Shown here one piece after another: positions 6,608 through 12,177 of a stretch of 21,612 bases of DNA (positions are counted from its first letter, which is position 1; the number at the start of each line of letters is the position of its first letter). Source of the stretch: a virus. The position numbers and the translations under genes were made by a program. The stretch is from IMG/VR virus record IMGVR_UViG_3300017742_001902, positions 1 through 21,612 of that record. One strand, given 5' to 3'. The notes below the pieces were generated by a model that saw only the letters and a program-made list of their open reading frames with translations, had not been told where the DNA came from and did no database searches.

Positions 6608-7662
6608 AGATAACAGATATTCTAAATGAAGATGGTAGAATTGTAAAAGGCGTTAACACTACAGTTGATGTAGGCACTAACGAGATTAAGAAGCAAGCCG
6701 CAAAGTTTGGATTTAACGTAGACAAAGACGGCAAGCCGCCAACACTTAGTACTAAAGTAAAAGGCAAGAGTACAAATGTGTTATTTAATTTAGGTATGGC
6801 AGAAGGTAAAGAGCCTCTAAGATATACTGCCGCTGAATGGGCTATAATGGAAGGCGGACATAGTTTAGAAAACTCTGTAACACCGCAAAGACAAACAGGA
6901 AATTTATTTACATCATTACAGTCAACAAGACTAGTAAAAGAAGCAGAACGTACACTAAAAGAAACGCTAGGAGAAATTGCTCCTAATACAGAAATATTTG
7001 TGGACATGGACGGTGTACTTGCAGACTTCTTTGGCGAATGGGCTAAGTCTCAAAATGTTGATAACTGGAAAGACATTAAAGACCCAGCGGCGGCAATAAA
7101 CAAAATTAGAAACATTGATAATTTTTGGTTAGATTTACCATTACTACCGCAAGCAAAAGAATTGCTTATGCTAATTAAAAAAGTAAAAGGCAAATACAAA
7201 ATTTGTACAAGTCCATTAGCAAATGATCCTCGCAGTGAGCCACATAAGCGTAGATGGATTAAAGAAAATTTATCTTTCTTCCTTCCTGAAGAAGTAATTG
7301 TTACACACAACAAGCCAGCGTGGGCTAAACAAGATGACGGTACTCCTAATATACTCATCGATGATTATGGTGTAAACATTAATGCTTGGGAAGCTGCCGG
7401 AGGTATTGGATTTAAATACAAAGATCATAAGTTTGAACGTACAGCTAAAGATATCAAACAGCATATGCAAGAGCCTGTAGAAGAAAACTTTGCTGACGGT
7501 AAGAAAAAAGGCAAAAGCAGACCTGGCAGAGTAAAGAAGTCAGGTGCTAGTTGTAATGGTAGTGTAACAGCATTACGCAAACGTGCTAAGAACGCAAGTG
7601 GTGAGAAGGCTAAAATGTATCACTGGTGTGCGAATATGAAGAGCGGAAAGAAGAAGAAATAA
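6604..7662 (+). CDS. HAD-family 5'(3')-nucleotidase-like protein with targeting-like N-terminus and basic C-terminal module
   Basis: A 352-residue three-part protein. Residues 1-125 are a polar extension starting MKITDILNE-D, a candidate cleavage after Glu9. Residues 128-290 are a HAD hydrolase: DMDGVLADF at 134-142 (nucleophile Asp134, acid/base Asp136), CTSP at 201-204 (the motif II Thr/Ser position) and IDDY at 252-255 (motif IV). The DMDGVLADF form and overall length match 5'(3')-deoxyribonucleotidases, which dephosphorylate nucleotides. Residues 297-352 are a Lys/Arg-rich tail containing ASCNGS and MYHWCANMKSGKK, likely to bind nucleic acid. An enzyme with a DNA-binding tail and a head-targeting signal would fit packaging with DNA, but that is inference. 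It may instead repair or salvage nucleotides in the cytoplasm. Confidence 0.78.
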   Translation: MKITDILNEDGRIVKGVNTTVDVGTNEIKKQAAKFGFNVDKDGKPPTLSTKVKGKSTNVLFNLGMAEGKEPLRYTAAEWAIMEGGHSLENSVTPQRQTGNLFTSLQSTRLVKEAERTLKETLGEIAPNTEIFVDMDGVLADFFGEWAKSQNVDNWKDIKDPAAAINKIRNIDNFWLDLPLLPQAKELLMLIKKVKGKYKICTSPLANDPRSEPHKRRWIKENLSFFLPEEVIVTHNKPAWAKQDDGTPNILIDDYGVNINAWEAAGGIGFKYKDHKFERTAKDIKQHMQEPVEENFADGKKKGKSRPGRVKKSGASCNGSVTALRKRAKNASGEKAKMYHWCANMKSGKKKK

Positions 7663-7862
7663 TGTTTAGTAAACAATGTAAATTACACCTAGAAAAGCAA
7701 GGTGAAACAGGACTACAACATATGAAGACAGCACTAAAAACAGCAGTTAAATTACAGTTGTTAGTGCCAACACTAATAATACACAGTGTTGCACCAAGAT
7801 TTTTTACAAATACTGCATCAACTGTTATGAAAGATATTTTAGATGAAAGAGATAGACATTAA
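7662..7862 (+). CDS. Small DUF6356-like membrane protein
   Basis: A 66-residue protein starting at the ATG that shares one base with the previous stop (TAATG); an upstream in-frame ATG at 7626 lies inside the HAD gene. It carries HLEKQGETGLQH, then a hydrophobic stretch (about 27-42) and VHSVAPRFFTNTAS. This pattern (H-L...GE-x-x-x-x-H, then a helix, then H-x-x-x-P-x-x-F) matches what I remember of bacterial DUF6356 proteins. Function is unknown, and it is predicted to span the membrane once. Its presence among virion-type genes is odd. The assignment comes from memory of the family pattern. Confidence 0.6.
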   Translation: MFSKQCKLHLEKQGETGLQHMKTALKTAVKLQLLVPTLIIHSVAPRFFTNTASTVMKDILDERDRH

Positions 7863-7980
7863 ACACTATGTACATAAGTACAAAGAACACGAAGCAAAAA
7901 GGATAAGTACTAATATGCGTAATGCATATTGGAAACAATATCTATCGAAACTGAAGGAACAAGACAATGAAAATGTATGA
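7843..7980 (+). CDS. Possible 45-residue basic helical protein
   Basis: An ATG at 7843 inside the end of the previous gene opens a 45-residue frame that crosses the whole gap and ends at 7980, inside the Cys-rich gene. The product is highly charged (HYVHKYKEHEAKR, then YWKQYLSKLKEQDN) and would be helical. No Shine-Dalgarno sequence is evident. An internal in-frame ATG at 7915, five bases after GATAAGTA, could give a 21-residue product instead. It may be a real mini-gene or only the leader of the next gene. Confidence 0.35.
   Translation: MKEIDIKHYVHKYKEHEAKRISTNMRNAYWKQYLSKLKEQDNENV
7902..7909 (+). promoter_or_regulatory. Late-promoter-like element GATAAGTA before an ATG at 7915
   Basis: The same octamer as at 284, again exactly five bases before an ATG. 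The predicted transcript would begin at or near 7915 and include AAGGAAC, the Shine-Dalgarno sequence of the Cys-rich gene at 7967. The element therefore probably serves that gene whether or not the mini-frame is translated. Confidence 0.4.
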
Positions 7981-8398
7981 AGTATTTAATGAAGGTGCGG
8001 CTCCTTCAGCAGTTAAAAAATTAATGGCAGGACACAAGTATACTTGTAAAGATTGCGGTTGTGAAATGCATAATTGCAAACCAGATTGCGATTGTAAACA
8101 TGATTCACATGACGAAACAGGATCATGGTGGAAAGACGAAAACGGCAATGGTATTCCAGACGTAATGGAAGAATCAAAAGATACACACTGTTCAGACAAG
8201 TGTTGTGGCGCTGATGTAAAAGCAGAAGATTGTAAATGTCCTCCAACATGTAAGCATTGTAACTGTAATGCAGTAGCTGAAACTACTACTTCAGGCGGAA
8301 TAGCTACTTCAATGGGCGGTGGCAATGGGTTTGCTAACGGTGGGCCTGGTGTAATTAAACGTGCAAGAAAATCACGTAACAAAGCATCTAAACGATAA
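7967..8398 (+). CDS. Cys-rich, probably metal-binding protein with capsid-targeting-like N-terminus
   Basis: A 143-residue protein with 14 Cys in two clusters. Cluster 1 has Cys27, 30, 32, 37, 41 and 43 plus nearby His; cluster 2 has Cys75, 79, 80, 89, 91, 95, 98 and 100. Between them DENGNGIPD (57-65) resembles a calcium-binding loop of the thrombospondin-3/dockerin type. The Gly-rich segment at 109-128 is followed by a basic tail (KRARKSRNKASKR). The N-terminus MKMYEVFNE-G is the closest match in the window to the T4 internal-protein leader MKTYQEFIAE-A. I know no family with this layout. Zinc or other metal binding is a reasonable reading, since disulfides are unlikely in a cytoplasmic phage protein. 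It could condense or accompany DNA in the head. Confidence 0.7.
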   Translation: MKMYEVFNEGAAPSAVKKLMAGHKYTCKDCGCEMHNCKPDCDCKHDSHDETGSWWKDENGNGIPDVMEESKDTHCSDKCCGADVKAEDCKCPPTCKHCNCNAVAETTTSGGIATSMGGGNGFANGGPGVIKRARKSRNKASKR

Positions 8399-8401
8399 AT
8401 A
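8394..8401 (+). promoter_or_regulatory. Late-promoter-like element GATAAATA before the gene at 8432
   Basis: GATAAATA overlaps the stop of the Cys-rich gene. The predicted start near 8407 leaves a 25-base leader with TTGGAGAC before the ATG at 8432. A TATAAT hexamer at 8413-8418 lacks a good -35 partner. Confidence 0.4.
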
Positions 8402-8431
8402 CGTTATACTAGTATAATTGGAGACTTTTAA

Positions 8432-8767
8432 ATGAGAAAAGCAGAATTTAAAGAAGGGTTAGCTGACGAAGCACAACGTGCCGAAATGGATCACGAAGTG
8501 CAAATGGCTCGTGCTGATCTTTACAAGATTGCAAAATATGCAATCAAATTACACGATATGTTAAAAAGCGTAAGTGAAGCAGAAGGCTTAGAAGGATGGC
8601 AACAGGCTAAAATTACTAAAGCCGCTGACTACATTGGATCAGTGTATCATAACTTAGACTATGATCAAAAATTTGCTGGCGGACAAATAGCTGAAGAACC
8701 TACAGTTGAAGGTGATTACAAGCAGTCATTAAACGCTATCTTAGAAAAAAAATTAGCTGACAGTTAA
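8432..8767 (+). CDS. Helical phage protein, probable virion-associated
   Basis: A 111-residue, almost wholly helical protein. The core, roughly residues 12-85, contains YAIKLHDMLKSV, LEGWQQAKITKAADYIGSVYHNLDY, a pattern I associate with conserved proteins of marine T4-like phages, often beside structural genes; no biochemical role is known to me. The N-terminus MRKAEFKE-G contains a hydrophobic-x-Glu site after residue 8, as in several neighbours. It has no Cys and no membrane span. It has its own GATAAATA element and a clear GGAG Shine-Dalgarno sequence, so it may be made in quantity late in infection. Confidence 0.62.
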   Translation: MRKAEFKEGLADEAQRAEMDHEVQMARADLYKIAKYAIKLHDMLKSVSEAEGLEGWQQAKITKAADYIGSVYHNLDYDQKFAGGQIAEEPTVEGDYKQSLNAILEKKLADS

Positions 8768-8776
8768 GGACGTTCA

Positions 8777-10519
8777 ATGAGTAATGTCCGAAGCATATTA
8801 AATGTATTAGATGCAATCAACGAAAACACCGTTCCTACGCCTGAGCGCGAAGGCTGGTGGGCTGACGAAGATAGTACAAGTATAGACTTCCAAGGATATA
8901 ATCAAGATACTTACAGAGGAAAGCATCCTTTTGTAATTGTTAACAGAGGTAATCAAGTTACTCTTATTTGGATACCTACCGCTAAAGCTCGACAAGAAAT
9001 CAAAGCAAAATATCCTAACTCAATATTATACAAAACAGGTACTGAAAAGTCTCCACAGCCAATATCAGTATCAACTAGTAGTGTTGATAAAATTGAAAAA
9101 AAGTTAAATGATTATAAAGATACATTAGACAACTTTGTTAAGTCTGATCAAAAAGGATTAGCAAACAATCCTGAAGCAGTTGGTGCAATTACAGAGTTAA
9201 ATCAAAGACTTTCTACACTAGGATTTAGTGCAACTACAGGTTCAACAAAATACGATATTAAAACTGTTAATACAGTAAAAGCATTACAACAAGCATATAA
9301 TAATATGTACGGTGATCAAAGACTCAAAGTTGATGGTGACTTAGGACCAAATACGTTTAAATCGTTAACTGCCGTTGAAACATTAATAAAAAGGTTTAAT
9401 CTTCAAACTACAACTACAGAATCATTTAAAAGTGAAATTGCTAGAAATATTATTAAAGAAGAAGTAAGCCAACTAACTGGTCCTGACGCCGGCGAACTAA
9501 CAAAAACATTAGTTGCATTAGATAAATTTTATCAATCAGCAACTACTAACGGATTAACTGTTAGCCCTGAATTACAGCAAAAACTTATAAATGCTAGACT
9601 ATCGTTAGCAACACATACTATTGACGTATCAAGAGAAATAACACCATATATTAGTACAATATCTAAAGGTGCAGTTGAAAGATCAAAAGAACAGACTAAA
9701 GTAGCAACTGGTGGCGGCAAAATAACAGTAGAACCAACAAGCAGACTAGAAACCAAAGGTAAAACACCCGAACCTAAAGTTGTAAAAAAAGCAGAACCTG
9801 AAGTTGTAACACCCGAACCTAAAGTTGTAAAAAAAGCAGAACCTGAAGTTGTAACACCCGAACCTAGACCTAGCGTTCTTCCATTTAGAGGCGGCGATGA
9901 TATCCAAGCAATGCAATCAGATATGCTAGTATTGTTAAGTGCTTGGACAGGCAATCAAGAGACCTTTAAAGTAAAAGTACAAGAATTTATAGATCTATAT
10001 CAAGAAAGCATTAACAAAAATGGCGATGATCGTGTACGTATGCAAGCTGAAGGATTAATGCGTAGACTAATACAAATATTAATTGGTAATAGTAGAGTTC
10101 CTGATAATGTACAAAGCGACAGTGCAGGGAAAATTTTAATACGTAAAGATAAAATTGACAGAAGTACAGTTAAATTAATAAGAGACTTTAGAACTAGTCT
10201 AGGCGGGCCTAAGCCAGAGCCAGAGCCAGAGGAAGAGTCTAATGTTTTTGAGTTTCAAATAAACGGGTTTCCAGGTAAAATTACTATAACAGATGATAAC
10301 ACTATTGAAGCAGATGTATATGACTATGAATTTAAAAATGTCAAGTTTCTGCCTCCAAGAGCGTTCGAAGGCACTGATGATAGACCAGGAAAAGATGGAA
10401 CACAGATATATGGTAGTAATGATGCTAACGGCGCAACTAAAGCCTTTGATCAACAATGGGATGAGTTTTTTGAAAAACTTGCAGAAGCTGATAAGTTAGT
10501 TAAGGAAAGAAAAGACTAA
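8777..10519 (+). CDS. Large protein with a peptidoglycan-binding-type domain and Pro/Glu repeats
   Basis: A 580-residue multi-part protein. After an N-terminus with a candidate cleavage DAINE-N (after Glu16) and a small domain to about residue 90, residues about 130-205 match the PG_binding_1 pattern: leucine-rich helices, LGF, then LKVDGDLGPNTFKSL. This fold usually binds peptidoglycan peptides and often accompanies lysins, but no catalytic domain is visible. A helical region (210-300) follows, then a Pro/Glu/Lys linker with two identical 15-residue repeats (330-359). A helical domain (about 370-470), a second short linker PKPEPEPEEE and a beta-rich C-terminal domain complete it. No signal peptide is seen. 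A virion protein acting on the host wall during entry, or a scaffold-like internal protein, are both possible. It overlaps the next gene by one base. Confidence 0.65.
   Translation: MSNVRSILNVLDAINENTVPTPEREGWWADEDSTSIDFQGYNQDTYRGKHPFVIVNRGNQVTLIWIPTAKARQEIKAKYPNSILYKTGTEKSPQPISVSTSSVDKIEKKLNDYKDTLDNFVKSDQKGLANNPEAVGAITELNQRLSTLGFSATTGSTKYDIKTVNTVKALQQAYNNMYGDQRLKVDGDLGPNTFKSLTAVETLIKRFNLQTTTTESFKSEIARNIIKEEVSQLTGPDAGELTKTLVALDKFYQSATTNGLTVSPELQQKLINARLSLATHTIDVSREITPYISTISKGAVERSKEQTKVATGGGKITVEPTSRLETKGKTPEPKVVKKAEPEVVTPEPKVVKKAEPEVVTPEPRPSVLPFRGGDDIQAMQSDMLVLLSAWTGNQETFKVKVQEFIDLYQESINKNGDDRVRMQAEGLMRRLIQILIGNSRVPDNVQSDSAGKILIRKDKIDRSTVKLIRDFRTSLGGPKPEPEPEEESNVFEFQINGFPGKITITDDNTIEADVYDYEFKNVKFLPPRAFEGTDDRPGKDGTQIYGSNDANGATKAFDQQWDEFFEKLAEADKLVKERKD
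9764..9867 (+). repeat. 45-bp tandem repeat encoding a Pro/Glu/Lys linker
   Basis: Two identical 45-base copies (9764-9808 and 9809-9853) are followed by a partial third copy starting at 9854. Each encodes the 15-residue unit TPEPKVVKKAEPEVV. The exact nucleotide identity points to recent duplication, and copy number may vary between related phages. The protein segment would be an extended, stiff linker between domains. Confidence 0.9.
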
Positions 10520-11277
10520 TGAAAGTATATAGTATTATTACAGAAAACTCAAAGTCTGCCAAGGACGTTGCAAATATGTTTGATCAACAAACTTGGTACA
10601 AAATATTTGCACACTATTCTGCAACAGCAAACGGTGGCAACTATGAAAATCCTGGCATTAGTCTTGGTAATAATAAAGGATCTATTTTAAAACGATTACA
10701 AACTATGGATGTTGCTATAGGTAGTAAAATGGATCAATACACAAATAATTATGATTGGTTGCGTACAGCTAGACGTTATGGTTTAACTAAAGGATTATCT
10801 GTAGAAGCTGGGTGGGACGAAATAGCAAACCACTTGCGAAAAGGTACTATTGGTGACTATAGAAAATTAAAAGGCTTTGATGTTGCCGATAATCCATTAA
10901 CTGCTCCAAATGCAAGTCCTAACACATCTGAAACTAGAGAAAAATTTATTGAACTAGTTCGAGCAAGCGGATTAGTACCAAACAGTTTTTCCGATGCCGG
11001 TAAATTAAAAGCTGTATGGAAAAAATGTATAATGGAATGGTTACCAACACTCAGAGATGATGAGTGGAAACGTAAGTTAGACTGTGTTCCTGCTAATAAT
11101 CAATCAGGAGCTCCAGTTGTTGTATTATCAGCGAAAATGAGAGATCAATATTTAATTTCTAAACTAGGAAATGGTGCCATATCACTTGAAGATTTTGCCA
11201 AAGTATTGTATCAATGGTTAGTAAACGCTGATATGTTGTTTTCTAAAGACGGTTATTGTCAAGAACCAGAACAATAA
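10519..11277 (+). CDS. Unknown protein with capsid-targeting-like N-terminus
   Basis: A 252-residue protein beginning MKVYSIITE-N, with a candidate ITE/N cleavage after Glu9 and M-K-x-Y as in T4 internal proteins. The body is largely helical and basic to neutral, with Trp- and Tyr-rich stretches (DQQTWYKIFAHYSA, WKKCIMEWLPTLRDDEW). I recognise no catalytic motif, membrane span or signal peptide. It is the last gene of the putative late block. Its stop codon lies within a terminator hairpin, and it shares one base with the gene before it (TAATG). A packaged internal protein is inference from the N-terminus and context. Confidence 0.62.
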   Translation: MKVYSIITENSKSAKDVANMFDQQTWYKIFAHYSATANGGNYENPGISLGNNKGSILKRLQTMDVAIGSKMDQYTNNYDWLRTARRYGLTKGLSVEAGWDEIANHLRKGTIGDYRKLKGFDVADNPLTAPNASPNTSETREKFIELVRASGLVPNSFSDAGKLKAVWKKCIMEWLPTLRDDEWKRKLDCVPANNQSGAPVVVLSAKMRDQYLISKLGNGAISLEDFAKVLYQWLVNADMLFSKDGYCQEPEQ

Positions 11278-11290
11278 GTTCTTTTTTCTC
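11261..11290 (+). terminator. Intrinsic terminator at the end of the late block
   Basis: AGAAC (11268-11272), loop 11273-11277 and GTTCT (11278-11282) form a short hairpin running into a T-run at 11282-11287. An alternative 6-bp stem pairs 11261-11266 with 11278-11283. The stem is weak but well placed, overlapping the stop codon and lying directly before a strong promoter. Confidence 0.55.
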
Positions 11291-11319
11291 TTGACAAGCA
11301 ACTAAAATTCATGTATAAT
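11291..11319 (+). promoter_or_regulatory. Perfect consensus sigma70 promoter before the DsbA-like gene
   Basis: TTGACA (11291-11296) and TATAAT (11314-11319) are separated by 17 bases, the full consensus. The predicted start is near 11326, giving a leader of about 20 bases with AAAGGAG before the ATG at 11347. It should be recognised by unmodified host RNA polymerase early in infection and could drive genes up to DNA polymerase. Confidence 0.85.
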
Positions 11320-11346
11320 TAGTATAAATTAACAAAGGAGAACCTT

Positions 11347-11607
11347 ATGAGTGACCGTACCTATGGTGCAGAAGAAAAGGCAAAGCTGGAAAGAATCGTC
11401 CGTGAAGGCGTAACAGTAATGCAAGAAGTTGAAGATTTAAACTTAGGACTAAAAGATACTGTAAAAGCAGTAGCAGAAGAACTTGATATTAAACCTTCAC
11501 TAATTAATAAAGCAATTAAAATTGCACAAAAAGGTGATTGGGCGCAACACTATGATGCGTTTGATGATTTAGAAACACTTATCACTACACTTGGATATGA
11601 CAAGTAA
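11347..11607 (+). CDS. DsbA-like double-stranded DNA-binding protein
   Basis: An 86-residue, highly charged helical protein. Residues 37-62 (LKDTVKAVAEELDIKPSLINKAIKIA) look like a helix-turn-helix unit. Length, charge and layout match the small T4 DsbA protein, which binds double-stranded DNA near late promoters and modulates late transcription, and its homologues in marine T4-like phages. The assignment rests on recalled pattern, not alignment. It is the first gene after the consensus early promoter, which fits a regulator made soon after infection. The start has a strong AAAGGAG. It is followed after one base by a membrane-protein gene. Confidence 0.62.
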   Translation: MSDRTYGAEEKAKLERIVREGVTVMQEVEDLNLGLKDTVKAVAEELDIKPSLINKAIKIAQKGDWAQHYDAFDDLETLITTLGYDK

Positions 11608-11608
11608 T

Positions 11609-11890
11609 ATGCAGAAAATTAAGCAGTTTTGGATTAATAGTTATACAACTGATAAGGTTGCATTTGCATTTGAACTTATTAGTTTTGTCTTTACAGTGGC
11701 CGCTAGTTTAACATTAGCGTTCAATGCTAAAGACCCTAATATGCTTATTATCTATCCGTTCTTTTTTGTAGGATCGGTTACACAATGCTACGCGGCTGTT
11801 CGCAGAGGCGCGGCATGGGTAATGTTACTAACAGGTTACTTTGCTGTTATTAATGTATTTGGATATGGAGTTGCGGCACTATGGTGGTAA
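11609..11890 (+). CDS. Small membrane protein with about three helices
   Basis: A 93-residue protein with hydrophobic segments near residues 17-40, 48-63 and 70-90, predicting an inner-membrane protein of three helices. The start is uncertain: ATG 11609 follows the previous stop by one base, ATG 11597 would overlap it, and neither has a good Shine-Dalgarno sequence, so translation may be coupled. It overlaps the next gene, which encodes another small membrane protein, by ten bases, so the two probably act together. The function is unknown. Confidence 0.6.
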   Translation: MQKIKQFWINSYTTDKVAFAFELISFVFTVAASLTLAFNAKDPNMLIIYPFFFVGSVTQCYAAVRRGAAWVMLLTGYFAVINVFGYGVAALWW

Positions 11891-12099
11891 AACCCTATCA
11901 ACAACTAGCATGGTTTAGTACAGCATGTTTGTTGGTTGCGGCAACAATGGCCGCATTTAATTTATACCCTTGGTACATTTATGCATTTATTGCAAGCAAC
12001 AGTCTTTGGGTATTAATCGGTATCCTGTGGAAAGAACGTAGTCTTATTGTTCTAAACGCAGGATTAACCGTAATTTATGTTGCAGGACTTGTCCTGTAA
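11881..12099 (+). CDS. Small membrane protein, partner of the preceding gene
   Basis: A 72-residue protein with three hydrophobic segments (about 8-27, 31-48 and 54-72). The last half, with ASNSLWVLIGILWKERS and LNAGLTVIYVAGLVL, has the Asn/Trp/Gly spacing seen in small PQ-loop- or YgjV-like membrane proteins, but the match is weak. It starts inside the end of the previous gene (10-base overlap) with GGAG about 11 bases upstream. A two-subunit membrane complex is a fair guess from gene order. Confidence 0.58.
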   Translation: MVVKPYQQLAWFSTACLLVAATMAAFNLYPWYIYAFIASNSLWVLIGILWKERSLIVLNAGLTVIYVAGLVL

Positions 12100-12177
12100 T
12101 AAGTACTATTAACGCCAATGGCAATTGCCAGGCAAGAAGAAGGTTAAGTTGGCCATAAGCAACGAAGGAGAAAGTTA
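12098..12177 (+). promoter_or_regulatory. Structured leader of the DNA polymerase gene
   Basis: The 78-base gap contains AATAAGTA at 12098-12105 (one base off the GATAARTA element) and a perfect 12-base palindrome TGGCAATTGCCA at 12119-12130. Directly before the Shine-Dalgarno GAAGGAG lies a small hairpin: GTTG (12148-12151), an 8-base loop, CAAC (12160-12163). In T4 and RB69, gp43 represses its own translation by binding a hairpin with an 8-base loop beside its ribosome site. The placement here is similar, though the loop sequence is not shown to match. Confidence 0.4.

Noticed and set aside
9764-9867. Tandem repeats considered as a CRISPR-like array
   Set aside because: The copies are directly adjacent without spacers, stay in frame and encode a Pro/Glu linker.
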